Source of the DNA: Impatiens glandulifera | Lineage: Eukaryota; Streptophyta; Magnoliopsida; Ericales; Balsaminaceae | Reading direction: 5' to 3' | NCBI RefSeq assembly: GCF_907164915.1 | Contig: NC_061866.1 | Location: 25,871,905 to 25,935,904 of the forward strand | DNA: 64,000 nucleotides | In this document: positions 1 to 10,969 of the stretch, in pieces | Layout of the letters: every line of letters starts with the position of its first letter | Position numbering within the stretch: position 1 is the first letter of the stretch | Notes under the pieces: model-generated | Told to the model about the DNA's origin: nothing | What the model saw: the letters and a program-made list of their open reading frames with translations, nothing else | Database searches by the model: none | Made by a program: the position numbers and the translations under genes

Positions 1-1245
1 CCTGTAGAGGTTGTTGGAAAAGGGAAATCCATTACATTTCAAGCTCTTGAGAAGGTATCTGAAGCAAGAGGTATCGTTGATCTTTTTCTGGATCAAGTGA
101 AAGTTCTTTCTGCTGAAAGGTTAAAAGTCTATGATTCCTGGTGTACTGATAGGCTGTCCTCTAAGTACAACGATTATCTATCTAACGATGCCATAACAAA
201 AGAATGGAAGAAGAGAGTGGCAAACGAGAAGAATGTCCTGAAATGGGCAAGAACTTCATATGTGGGTGAAGCTCTGAATAAAAGAGAACTTGTGGAAACT
301 TGCATTCTTGGAAAAGCTTTGTTTCCAACTTATGAGATTCCCCCGTCACTATTCTGGAAATCTGCTCATGAGATTTGAAAGAGCAGAAAAAGAAATTGAA
401 GAAGAGGCAAGAGATAAAGCTGCTAAAAATGCTGAAATGAATCAGTCGGAGCAATCCTTGTAGGTTCATACAAACTTTGAGCCTATTCAAAGTATGGCAG
501 CAGAATATGAAGATGTGTCGTCTCACGAAGGGTCATCTGCTGGAGGAAATAAAATGTTAAGATCTATGAGGACTATGCTCTCCTCAATGAAGAAGACTAT
601 GTGTCAGTCAATGAACTCCAGGAAAGAAGAAAGAGAGAACTTTTGCAATATTTTCAAGATCCTAACTGAGCTGGATAAGACCTTGAAGATGGATACTTAT
701 GAGACCCATATCACGAATGTAAAGTTTTCAAAGTTTGAAAAGGAAAGCTTCAGCCACCAAAGTGAATTATTTGATATTGAGAGGCATATCAATGACGAAC
801 GCCACAAGGAAATACAGGGTTGCATGAGTAGAAATGATAATGAATGTCAAGCATTTGCTGAAACCATTGCTAGAAAGTTTCAAGCGAAGGATGATGCTTT
901 AGGCAATGCTGAAGGTGCTCAACCTCGACCAATTCAAGGTGAGTCAAGCAGAAGAAATGATGGTGTATCAACCGGGACAAGATCCAGGCGAGCTCCAAAT
1001 TCTGATAACAATCCTAGGTCAACCAAGAGAGGTGGTGGAAAAAGCGGTGCTGAGCGTGGAGGTCGAAGTGGTGGTGGCCGGAGTAGGCTATCCAATGGCC
1101 GAAGTGGACGTTCCAGTGTTGGTGAAGTAGAGGAAGATCGAATGCAGGAGGTCGTGGTGGTCGCGGCTATCCTCATTTCATGAACATGCTTCCCGGGCAA
1201 GAGATGAGTCCAACCGATCCTCGAGTGAAAAGGGAAGAACAATGA
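1..1245 (+). pseudogene. Element A dORF3 C-terminal part (broken, RGG-rich tail)
   Basis: Open from base 1 in frame 1 to a stop at 376-378. It then continues in frame 2 from about 368, with an in-frame TAG near 461, to 1183. The Gly/Arg-rich tail appears to continue in another frame to a TGA near 1244. Residues of the first part (YxxWxxxRL, then a Trp and a TSYVGEAL stretch) align with element D (38250-38470) and element B (9673-9880), defining a conserved C-terminal domain of dORF3. The middle is lysine/glutamate rich and the end holds many RGG/GGR-like triplets, typical of nucleic-acid-binding tails. No enzyme motif is visible. Function is unknown; a role in RNA binding or assembly is only an inference. 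The N-terminal domain lies off the window. Confidence 0.6.
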
Positions 1246-1409
1246 TCTTTCTTCTTTTACTCTACTTAACTCTATTGAACATGGTTTCTTGATAGTTTTT
1301 CGAATACTGGTTCTCTTTGAATGAATGGTGTAAGTGAACAAGGTGTTTGTTTATTTATTGGATGAATGCATGTCTTGATATATGTATGCATGTTTGAAAT
1401 TTCTTCATT

Positions 1410-1423
1410 AAAAAGGGGGAAAT
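1410..1423 (+). promoter_or_regulatory. Polypurine tract of element A
   Basis: A run of A and G (AAAAAGGGGGAAAT) lies immediately before the LTR start TGTTGGG. It is the plus-strand primer site of LTR retrotransposons and has almost the same form as the tracts of elements B and D. Confidence 0.85.
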
Positions 1424-3670
1424 TGTTGGGTCAAATTATTTTGACTAAGTGTTGAAATAATTTACCCACTGATATTTTGATGATGAAATAATTTATGAGT
1501 TTTGATACAGGTGTATTGAGACAACATATTATTAGACTTGGATCTAATGAGGGTCATTAGACCGATCTTGATTTTCACTCGCATAAAATTAGACGCACAG
1601 TCTAACTCATCGGAGTTAGATGTGCAGTCTAATAGACGTGTAAATTAGACGGACGGTCTAATAGATACACGGAATTAGACGTAAGTCTAATATATTTGAA
1701 ATTAGACGTAAGTCTAATGGAATTAGACGTATAGTCTAACTCATCGGAGTTAGACGTGTAGTCTAATAGATGTAAAGAATTAGACGGATAGTCTAATGAA
1801 TACGCGGAATTAGACGTAAGTCTAATATATTTGGAAGTAGAGGTAAGTCTAATAGAATTAGACGTACAGTCTAACTCATCGGAGTTAGACGTGTAAGTCT
1901 AATGAATACACAGAATTAGACGTGAGTCTAATAGAATTAGACGTACAGTCAATTAGACGCACAGTCTAACTCATCGGAGTTAGACGTGTAAGTCTAATAG
2001 ATGTGTAAAAAATTAGACGGATAGTCTAATGAATACACGGAATTAGACGTAAGTCTAATATATTTGGAATTAGACACGTCAGTCTAACTCAGTGGAGTTA
2101 GACGTGTCGGTCTAATGGTTATTGAATAATTAGACGGGTGGTCTAATTAGTCAAAGTTAGACGTGAGTCTAACTCCTTCAGACAAGTTTGAGGTAGAACC
2201 GGAATTTGACGCGTCAGTCTAACTCAGTGGAGTTAGACGTGTCGGTTTAATGGTTATTGAATAATTAGACGAGTGGTCTAATTAGTGAAAGTTAGACGTG
2301 AGTCTAACTCCTTCAAACAAGTCTGAGGTAGAACCGGAATTAGACGCGTCAGTCTAACTCAGTGGAGTTAGACGTGTCGGTCTAATGGTTATTGAATAAT
2401 TAGACGGGTGGTCTAATTAGTGAAAGTTAGACGTGAGTCTAACTCCTTCAGACAAGTCTGAGGTAGAACCGGAATTAGACGCGTCAGTCTAACTCAGTGG
2501 AGTTAGACGTGCCGGTCTAATGGTTATTGAATAATTAGAAGGGTGGTCTAATTAGTGAAAGTTAGACGTGAGTCTAACTCCTTTAGATAAGTCTGAGGTA
2601 GAACCGGAATTAGACGTACTAGTCTAACTCAGTGGAGTTAGACGTGGAAGTGTAATGTTTATTGTAATTAGACGTGAGTCTAATTCTGTTAGACCAGGCG
2701 GTCTAATAGACGTTTCTCATTAGAAGGAGTTGACCTATTTCATTAGACTGATTTTCACAAATCTGTCTAACTGAAATACGTCTAATGCTCTGTTTAAGCA
2801 GTACGCTTGAATCTAGCATTTCTCCTACCCACGTGCTATAGATGTACCCTACTCCTGCTCCACTTTCTAGTGAAGATTAGTACAACAGCTATATGCATTC
2901 AATCAAGGAATGCCATGTAAGAGAATTGTCCTCACATTACCCGTTTTGCAGGTACATCCCTAATAGAATATTCGGTGCACTACCAGTTTGGTACGGCCAC
3001 GATCCTTGTGCTTAGAACCTGATGTGTATAATGGAGGCTTTCGAATGGAAGAGTGCCACGTATCATTTTTGAAGATTCGACCGTTAGCTCCTGCTTAGTA
3101 TTTAATCAATCCTAAGGACAACGGACGAAGCATCGGTTTTTCAAGCAATTACAAACGAACAAGCATTCTGATTTTGCATAGAGAGAAACTACTCAATCAT
3201 CTTGCTTACAGAACTTATTATGTGAAGCTTCTTTCTGATTGTACTGTGTGTGAATCGAGAGAGAGAGCTAGAATCAAAAAACCTTTAGCTGAGTGATATT
3301 CTTCATCTTGTAATTGAACAGAAAGTGTTCTATTCAATAGTGAGCTAAGTGTGTGTAAACTGTATTTGATTCTTATCATCATATTATAGTCAATCCTTCC
3401 GGTGGTTGGAAGAAGGGGTGACGTAGAAGAGTTTCTCCGAACATCCATAAACAAACTGCTGTGTTCTTCATTTCTGTCATCTTTTCATATTTCATCTTGT
3501 GCTTCAAACCCAAGTAAACAATTCCGCCTTAAAACTGTTTCAAGTGTTTACACAAGTTTGCGTAGAATAGAAAGAGATAGTAATCCCTAACAGGATTTCT
3601 ATCAAACCATTTTTCATAAGCCTTCATCCTTGCCAGACCCCCGTCTCTATCGATAAAGCCGATCCTATCA
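1424..3670 (+). repeat. 3' LTR of element A (about 2.25 kb)
   Basis: It begins TGTTGGGTC right after the polypurine tract and ends CCTATCA, giving TG...CA termini. More than half of it (about 1543-2710) is a palindrome-rich tandem array that is absent from the other LTRs here. The last 600 bases resemble the 3' portions of the other copia LTRs, including a GAAGGGGTGACGTAGAAG motif shared in form with LTRs of B, C and D. The 5' LTR partner is outside the window, so identity and age cannot be judged. Confidence 0.75.
1543..2710. repeat. Palindromic TTAGAC/GTCTAA array with a 135-bp higher-order repeat
   Basis: TTAGACG and its complement CGTCTAA/GTCTAA recur dozens of times. They usually face each other across short spacers, so nearly every unit can fold (for example GTCTAACTC / GAGTTAGAC around CAGTG or ATCG). 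The left part is an irregular run of short units. From 2066 there is a regular 135-bp period: the unit start GGAAT(T)(A/T)GAC is at 2066, 2201, 2336, 2471 and 2606. The array sits inside the element A LTR upstream of its 3' part. Confidence 0.9.
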
Positions 3671-5523
3671 AAACATTTAAAGGGTTTGCATGAGAAAAAC
3701 AAAAAATAAAAAATAAACAAAGACAAAAGAAAAACTAAAACAAATAACCTACGCGTAAAGTTATCCTAAAAATCAAAACTAGACAAGTTATTAATCAAAA
3801 ATTAATTGACCTAAGTCTAGATTAATTTTCAAGAACTTATTTAAAGGGTTTAAATTTTTTTTAATTTTATTTTGGGTTTTTTTAAAAAAATTCAAAAAAT
3901 AAAAAATAAATAATAAAAAATAAAAAATAAATAAATAAAGTCCCAAGTCTAAGGAAAATCATATGTCTAAGGCTAGGTCCAATTTTAGTTAGGGTTTAAT
4001 TTTATTTTATTTTTCTAGCCTAAAATAAAGCAAGCCACAAACTCTTAACTAAGCAAAATAAAAAAATGTCAAACAAACCCTAAGACTAAAGAAAACAGAA
4101 AATTAAAATAAATAAATAAATAAATAAATGTCGCTTGGTCTTCCATCCTCGGTCCTTGGTCTTCCGATGCTCGGTCCTTGGTCCTCATTCCTCGGTCCTA
4201 AGTCCTGAATCCTCAGTCCTGGGTCAGCTTAAAGTGCAAGAGGTCATAAACGTCGCTAAAGATGACAAATTGCCTTTTTTTTCAACATAACCCTATTCTA
4301 ACTTACTTATGGTGATCCAAATGGATCCCAAATTACATAAAAAAATCCAAAAAACTTTATTAACATATAAGTATACATTTATATATGCAAAATACTTAAA
4401 TAATGGGATTGCTTCTTTACAAAGAGTGATGGAAATTCTAAACAAGAGGCTTATGACCCAATAAAACTAGTTGGAGCTCTTCCTAAGGTTCTTGAAAGAA
4501 AGAAGGCAGATTTTTTTAGAGAAGCCTAAGAGAGAAGGTATAAGATGAAGGTGAAGGTCAAGAGTTCAAGTCCCTTTGCTAGGGTGTTAAGAGGGGTATT
4601 TATAGGCAAAGCTAAGAAACCCTAGGGCCCAAAGGCCCATTTAACACACTTTACCGTTGGAAAGAAAAACTATTTCAAACATTAACAAATGTTTAAAATA
4701 ATGGATCAATCTCCACTTGACATGTCACTAAATATCAAGTTTTCATCCAATGAGATTTAAGCTTTATTTAATAATAATGTAATACTTGGTCATTTTAATT
4801 TTTAATTAAAAAATTGACCAAGCCTTCATGCTTCTCTTCACAGCTGAATTATTTTTTCTTTGGCAACTTCTTTCTTTATTTTAGCAACCTTTTTATTCTT
4901 TGACCTAGGGTGCTTCTCACGATTGTGTAGACACCGTTATCTTTTTATTTTTGCACGTTATATCCTTTACACACCCCTTCATCCTACAAAAAATTTTTTT
5001 TGTTAAAAACACAAATAAACAATTTTATTTTTAATTATTCCTATTTATAAGGAACAATTCTAATTAAATAAATAAAATGTTAACTAACTTATTCAAGAAA
5101 TCAAATCTCAAATCTAATCTAAATAATTTAACAAACTAATCTAACAACTAATCTAATTAAAAAAATTAAAAGAAAACAAAATATACCTAACGAAATTTTA
5201 TAAAAACATTAATATATATTTTGTAAAATAATTTTTTGTTTTTGTTTTTTTATAAATATCTAAGGTAATTAATTAAATAAAACATTGAATATTCTAAGTA
5301 TAATAACTTCTCTAAGTGTTGTAACATAAACAAATTACTACCTTAACTTTATTAAGAATCTAAAAATCAACTATTTTAAAAACTCAAGTGTTCTAAAAAA
5401 TAATTGTTTTTTTAAAATAAATCGTGCAATGAGCTAGTGAATGAATTTGAGAAATATGTATAGGCTCAGATTTATTAAAAACATAAACTATAAAATTGGG
5501 GGGTAAAAAAATAAGTGTCTACA
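3671..5523 (-). repeat. Right-hand remainder of a Tat-type solo LTR (copy 1)
   Basis: This aligns along its length with 41181-43064, the solo LTR inside the 3' LTR of element D. Both end GTGTCTACA followed by GGTAGAACC of the host LTR. The first 440 or so bases of that LTR are not here because element A interrupts it. It holds the short CTCGGTCCT repeats (about 4133-4215). On the minus strand it holds TATAAATA at 4597-4604, which would be the LTR promoter. Coding orientation is inferred from element F, whose LTRs share the termini. Confidence 0.8.
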
Positions 5524-6747
5524 GGTAGAACCAACCGGTATTATTTCTTTAGTTTTATAAAGACGGCACAACCGGGAGAAGACCGGTAGTATCTTCGGTT
5601 CTACATTAGAAGCGCAACCAGTAGTATGATCAGTTTTCCATTCGGTTTTATTTAAGTACCGCAACCGATAAACTGCTCGGTAGTTTGTCTGGTTATTTAC
5701 AAGAAGCGGAACCGGTTATATGATAAAATAATTTTATCCAAGGCACAACCGACAGTTTCTATATCAATGTTATGCAAAATATATCCGGTAATTGCAGAGA
5801 GCATTCTTCAAGCATCTAGACTATCATATTGCCATTTCGGTGAAAGACATCTTGGGAGTAAAAGTCTGTCAAATCAACTCAGACTACCATTTCAGTATAA
5901 GTCCGATATATTCTATTTGGAGCAGTTGTCTGTCACATTATTCCAGACAGCCAAATCATTAGAAGATAAAAATGTATGTTGATTGCTCCTTGAAAATCAT
6001 TAATCCAATTAATGTTATGTTGATCTAGTATCAGAGTACAAACAAAATCAAATGATATCTCAAAGTTGTACTTCACTGATCTTCAACCAATCAAATTCAA
6101 GAAACGACGTACTATCAAGGAAATATATTGAAGAATAAAAATATTACCGTTGTCATATTTCTATTTAAAAGAACATGCTCAACCAGATTAACACACCTTT
6201 TTGACAACTTCACGATCTTACCTTTTGCTCAAGCTCTCTATCTGACAAGCTACTCAATATTCACAAGTGTTAGAACCTTAAACGTGTGTATTATAATTTC
6301 ATATATTCTGTGTGAGTGGTGAGTATTGTAAGTTGACGGAATCTGTTTCTGTTCAACAAAGTCAAATTGTTGAGAGGTCGAAAACGAGCATTCATTAAGT
6401 CTCGGGTGTTCAACGTAAGTGTTGTAAACAGTTTGAATATTCTAGTGAATATCTTTCTCAAAGGTTTCAGAAGAAGGGTTGACGTAGAAGCTTTATCTTC
6501 GAACATCTATAAATCTTGTGTTGCGTTCCTTTACTACTTTGTGTCCTCTTATTGCTTCCTAAACTTTGTTTTTGTTGCTTCAAGTTGAAACAAACACTTC
6601 CGCACTTGAACTCAGTTCAAGAGTTTGTGACAACTTGCGAAGAATAGAGGCCAATATTAACATCTAACAGGGTTATTATCAACTGGCGTGTGTGTAAGCG
6701 TTCACTTTTGTGAGACCCCAGTCTCCTTTGGCGATCCCGATCCTAAC
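5524..6747 (+). repeat. Element-D-type LTR, right part (duplicate copy)
   Basis: This matches 43065-44290, the end of element D's 3' LTR, and 26900-28254 of its 5' LTR. It carries the repeated GCAACCGGTA motifs, the segment around AAGTTGTACTTCACTGATC, and the terminal CGATCCCGATCCTAACA. It is followed by CAAAC and about 90 more bases that also match the flank of element D. No gag or pol follows, so it is not the 5' LTR of an element here. It is best read as a segmental duplicate of D's right end. Confidence 0.8.
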
Positions 6748-6837
6748 ACAAACGGATCGCTCAACGGCAATAGATGCTAACAGACTTGGACAAATCGCCT
6801 ATAAATTGCGCGTTCGCGGCCTGAGTCATCTTCTTTC

Positions 6838-6930
6838 TCGCATTGTTTAAATAAGAACTTCCGTGAAGTTTGATTTTTTTCATAAATCAAACTTCGCGAA
6901 TACTTGTTTAAACAACGAAATTTAAAAAGG
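6838..6930. repeat. Imperfect inverted repeat (hairpin)
   Basis: Two arms of about 34 bases face each other. Each reads roughly TTGTTTAAA, then AAG, then GAAGTTTGATTT, with a few mismatches and a loop of a few bases around 6880. It lies exactly where the duplicated block 3671-6840 stops matching 44382, just left of the element B LTR. It could be a MITE remnant or a product of the rearrangement. The rest of 6841-7012 holds nothing recognisable. Confidence 0.55.
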
Positions 6931-7012
6931 CAAATGTTCACCCTAGCTTGGTTTTCGCTCATCATCCTAGGTTAAATCATAACCTAAATGATAGAAATCA
7001 GCCTAGCAGTAA

Positions 7013-8383
7013 TGTTAGGATCGGGGACGCCCTTGGAGGATCGGGGTGTTTCCGGTTTCTGGAAGGGTGGCCGCTTACACAACACAACACACTTTGGTGA
7101 TAGTCCGGTTAGAGACTATAACCGTTCTCAGCACTTCGCAAACTGCCACAGACTCTTGAATCGGGTTCAAGGGCGGAAATGTCTGTTTCAGTCTGAAGCA
7201 ACGTATGTGACTTGGATGATGTTTATGAGGAGTCGGTTTTAGAAATATGAGTGGACCGGTTTTTGATTTAAGGAGTAAGATTGTTTTGGTTTATGGTTAT
7301 GTTAAGTGAGTAAGCCGGAAATAAAAGAAATGACACGAGACAAGATTTTTTATGGATGTTCGGAGCAAACCCTCCTACGTCACCCCTTCTTCTCAAATTA
7401 TGAGAAGGATCTCCACTAACTTTCAAGATTACAACAATTACACTGTCGGTCGAGCCTTAACTCGCTACTCGCCGGTTACACCAACTCACTCTTGATGTAA
7501 TACAATAACACAACACAAAAATAGCTTTCGGTAAATGACAAAACGATTTTGGATCGCGCGTGGGATTTCTTTCTCTCTCTTAATGTTTTTCAGAACCGTA
7601 TTTAATGAGGTCTCTTCGTCTTTCTTTTATAGTGAAGATGATCCCAACGGTCACTTTCTTCTCTCACCGTGGGATTGGTCAGTTCAGAGTCACGCCGGTG
7701 CAGAGAGGTTGTTTGCACGTTTCACCTTCCTAACACTTGGCAAGCATGCAGATACTCCTCAGTTAAAAATAACGTAGCCAGTTTGGAAATTTGGACACGT
7801 GTCAGGCATGCACCTACCGGCTGTCTGAGTCGTATCAGTAAGTCATCATTGTTTTTATCGCATACTTCTGATCGGATCTTATCTTCTTTTATTTCTTCAA
7901 GACACGTCTATTTCGTCATACTACGTCATCTTTGTAACTTCTTAGTTTCCGGTTGACTCTGTCATATATTGCTGGAGTGTACCCTTTTTGCTGGCCGGTC
8001 TACTAAGAATTTTGATGTCGGTTTCTCTTGATCTTGACTTCATCATTTGGAGCTGGATTACTTTGAGATGTTCTTCAGCCGGTTTATGAAGTTCCAGTCG
8101 GTTTATGAAGTTCCAGCCGGTTCATTCAATTCGATCTGTTCCTGCACATAGAAGTTAATAGTTGTTTAGTTTTTTGGCCAGTTCCAAAAATTAACTTTAC
8201 TTAATTTATCTATCAATTTCTCCCTTTTTGATTATTTAGAATAAATATTCAAAAATTGTAATGTGTGGCCGGTTTGAAAATTAACTTACTTAATTTTTCT
8301 TATCAATTTCTCCCTTTTTGATTATTTAGAATAAATATTCAAAACTTGTAATGTGTGGCCGGTTTGAAAAATTATTTTTAACA
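7013..8383 (-). repeat. 3' LTR of element B
   Basis: On the minus strand it starts TGTTAAAAAT after a polypurine tract and ends CGATCCTAACA. The right border could instead be 8215 (TGATAGATAA) because the polypurine tract is tandemly repeated at this end. I prefer 8383 by analogy with element D, whose target duplication fixes the outermost copy as the border. The end resembles the solo LTR at 32041-33232 (AACCGGACTAT...GGGCG...CCCGAT), so the two belong to one family. Confidence 0.75.
7624..7631 (-). promoter_or_regulatory. TATA box in the element B LTR
   Basis: On the minus strand this reads TATAAAAG, preceded by C, in the middle of the LTR. It is the likely U3 core promoter. Only the 3' LTR survives, so here it would drive outward into the left flank. 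Confidence 0.55.
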
Positions 8384-8398
8384 ATTTCTCCCTTTTTG
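8216..8398 (-). repeat. Three polypurine tracts in tandem (U3 edge of element B)
   Basis: The 15-base motif CAAAAAGGGAGAAAT (minus strand) occurs at 8384-8398, 8306-8320 and 8216-8230. The repeats are about 78 and 90 bp, with shared flanks ending AACCGGCCACACATTACAA and TATTCTAAATAATC. The outermost copy should be the functional plus-strand primer; the two inner ones would lie inside U3. Confidence 0.75.
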
Positions 8399-8544
8399 AT
8401 GTTTTTCTGGTTAAGAAAAATTTCAAAACATGTTTTGATTTGTCAAAGATAATCTAATAAAATAGTTACTTTAAAGTATGATAAAAATGACTGAGTTTTG
8501 AAACAAAAACCAAACATAAGTAAATTGTTCATAAGAGAGATAAG

Positions 8545-9639
8545 CTAAGGATTGGATGATCCCCCCTTTTCATCTTCTTTCTCCTTTCGCTTCCTTTCTT
8601 CCTCTTCTCTTGCCTTCCATTCTCTATCTCTTCGTTCAGCGTCGATTCGCCATCCCACAAACACACTTGAGATGCCAGGAGTTTGTTTGCCAAATCTGAA
8701 ACCGCCGCTTACTGGTCTGGGTGGGCGAGATGATTGTGCAACGATCGGACCGGAGCTTGGAAGTGTGGTTGGTGCTTCAACTGCTTTTTTCTTTCGCCGG
8801 TTGAGTTGTGTAAAATCCTCTTCTTCTTCTTCGTTAAGAGGTTCTTCGTTTTGTACGTCCGGCTGAATCTCTCCTAGACCGCCTCGTTCCGCCAGCTTCA
8901 TTACAGCCGCAACCGCTTTTCGTTTGTTCTTATTCCTTGTTTTCATAGAGTGCGAGGCTTGAGCCGGTGTGGATTCTTGTAGAGCGGCTTTTTCTTCCTC
9001 ATTGCATTGCTTGGCCAACTCATGATCTTTGTCCTCAATTTCCTTTCTTAACCGTTCCCTCTCCTTTTCTTCGTCTTGAAGTTTCTTGGCAGTTTCGGCA
9101 TCAGAGCTGATCTGCACTTGAGTCTTGTTAACTTGTAGTTTGGACAGCTCCTCAATCTGAGCTGCCATAGCCTGCATCATGTCGAGCAAAGGAGCGGTTG
9201 CGGTTTGAACGGATTCGGCAATCATTGACTTGATCGATGATTGAACGGTTTCAGCAATCTCTGAGTGAACTGATGCCCGGACGGTTTCAGTCAGATTTGT
9301 TTCAACGGTTGCAATTTTTTCATCTGTAGCAATGTTGTACTTGTGAAGACAAGAGATAATTGTTTCAACCACTACTCCTTTCACTTGCTCAAGTGCCGGA
9401 GCCTGATCAGTCTGTGGAGGAACATTGCTCCGGTTTTCTGCTGTTTTGGAGGACTCTCCGGTAACAAAGAAGGGTTTGCTTTGAAAGAGATCGGCATGAG
9501 TTAGGACAAGTTTGCACGCGTCCCTCCATTCTGCTTCGAGCCGGTCAACACTTTGAATGAGATTATTACGCACCGTGTGAAACCGCTCAAACATTCTTGA
9601 CTCCATTGGAGTTAGTTTTGCTCCTTCTGCCTCTCTCAT
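8545..9639 (-). pseudogene. dORF3 of element B, C-terminal coiled-coil segment (364 codons)
   Basis: The longest open piece of dORF3. Early residues are amphipathic helix-like (a run around RFHTVRNNLIQSVDRLEAEW). Then comes a segment with repeated ETVxxSVxSxIAE(T/S)VQ heptad-like units, then a strongly charged Lys/Glu coiled coil (DEEKERERLRKEIEDKDHEL), Glu-rich and basic patches and a charged end (REEEERKRKEKEDEK). The SSDAETAKKLQDEE stretch resembles element D near 39400. No catalytic motif is visible. It is separated by a stop and frame change from the upstream pieces at 9673-11430, which I take as the same ancestral gene. Coiled coils suggest self-association; the actual function is unknown. 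Confidence 0.65.
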
Positions 9640-9672
9640 GGAATCTTCTACTGTATGTAGCCGGGCGTATTC

Positions 9673-10026
9673 TTATATCGCCATCGTTTTGGTGAATGCG
9701 GTTTGAATAACGTTGGTACCTGTTAGCTTGAGGGACACTTCTTCTAATTCCAAAAGTTTCTCCCAATACTTGTTACCGCTAATATCGGGGATCATGTCTG
9801 ATAGCTTTGTTTCACAACGGAGCTTGACCCATAAGTGGTACGATGAGACCATCTCTTCAGCTTCTTTGTTCATGTCCAGAAGGAACTTCTGATACATCTC
9901 ATCCTCTTCTTCTGCTGAAATGGGGACCTCGGCTTCGGTTATAATCTTAGTTTGTGAACCGGTTTGCAATGCACTTTTTCCCTTTGCCGAAGAATCGTCA
10001 ATTGGAACTTTTTTGCCCTTGCTCAC
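9673..10026 (-). pseudogene. dORF3 of element B, conserved W-R-W domain segment
   Basis: This 117-codon piece holds the second conserved domain of dORF3: YHLWVKLRCETKL followed by KYWEKLLELEEVSLKL and TGTNVIQTAF. It aligns with element D (about 38250-38470, FYAWANTRLETS... ENKWSTLL... TKTSSVIEAL) and with element A near 130-285. It starts with a Lys/Ser-rich stretch and ends at a TAG shortly before the next open piece. The conservation in three elements indicates a folded domain under past selection. No family name recognised. Confidence 0.6.
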
Positions 10027-10246
10027 CTAAGATGGAACCTTAGATAAAATTGTTGAATTGACAGGCCCGTCTTGAGCCGATTGGAGCGTTATTTCGGTTG
10101 GAACGGATTTGTTCCCAGCCGAGACGGATAGATCTTTTTCTTCGATAATTCCCTACTGAGCCGAAGGAATGATGTTCTCAGTGTTGGTCGTTTCTTCGAC
10201 CGGATGAATTTCACTCTGACCGGGTACCTCAACCTGATCAGCTGGC

Positions 10247-10969
10247 TTAAGAAGACTTGTCATGTCGTCTTTGGACCACGTCCACTATGACCTCTGAGGT
10301 TCTTAAACCTACTTCGACCATTATTTCATCGAGGTTTTTGTTCGGGGACTTGGAATTTTCAGAATGAATACTAACCTCCTTAGTCAAATTCTCCTTCGAC
10401 TTTGATTGAGTTTCTTGGCTCCCCGAGGGTTCGGTTTGCCTTGATGATGGAGATTCGGTGGGATTTGGATGAACTGTGTTGATTGAGATCGGCTGGAAGA
10501 CGTCTACGGTTCTCTTTGGTGAATGATCCGAGGAGAGAGTTTTCTTGGAATCTGCCGGTTTGTTGGAGCTTTTCTTCGCGGACTTCTTCCTTCTTCCCTT
10601 TATCTTTTGAGAAGCCTCGGCTTGAACCGCCTTCCCCTTAGGATCTTCTTGTTTCGAACTTTCACCAGCCAGTGCAGACGAGCTGGTTCCTTTTGATGAC
10701 TTTGTTCTGGAGGACTTCGGCCTAGCCGCTTTAGCAGTTTTCTTGCTCATCTGCTCAGAGTTAAGAACATTGGCGGATGGAAGCGGGAGGCGTTCATCAA
10801 GTTCTACATGAAGGAACTTAAGAATCTTCACTATTTGCATTGCATAGGCCTGAACCCGGCCATCCTTCTTTACCACCATCTCGTAGAACTGTTCGAACAG
10901 AACGGTTCCCCAATTGATCTTGTCACTACGGACAATCGCCATCATCATCTTCAACTTCATCTTGGTCAA
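10247..10969 (-). pseudogene. dORF3 of element B, end of N-terminal domain plus basic linker
   Basis: It begins with the end of the shared N-terminal domain (MMMAIVRSDKINWGTVLF, matching MMxxIVxxxPINWxxxxF of dORF1 and dORF2). It then becomes a low-complexity Lys/Ser/Pro-rich linker with nuclear-localisation-like clusters (KGRRKKSAKKSS). It is in a different frame from the piece upstream at 11430-11101, so a frameshift separates them. The linker is probably disordered. Confidence 0.6.

Larger units (their letters stand above)
1..3670 (+). mobile_element. Element A: 3' end of a Ty1/copia-type LTR retrotransposon
   Basis: The visible part runs downstream ORF, polypurine tract, 3' LTR, in plus orientation; gag, pol and the 5' LTR would lie left of the window. 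The tract and the LTR start (TGTTGGGTC) fit a copia 3' end, and the downstream ORF matches dORF3 of elements B and D, which do have copia pol. The right edge (CCTATCA) abuts DNA that aligns with the middle of the Tat solo LTR at 41181. I infer that A inserted into the duplicated copy of that LTR. The matching target-site duplication would be outside the window, so this cannot be confirmed here. Confidence 0.75.

Noticed and set aside
1543..2710. CRISPR-like array
   Set aside because: Palindromic repeats without regular unique spacers, in a plant LTR; it is a minisatellite.
3218..3454. Short ORFs at the end of the element A LTR
   Set aside because: They lie in U5-like LTR sequence shared among families and have no conserved frame.
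8552..8866. Plus-strand 104-codon ORF
   Set aside because: Antisense shadow of the dORF3 coiled-coil region of element B; Ser-rich because it mirrors Glu/Lys-rich codons.
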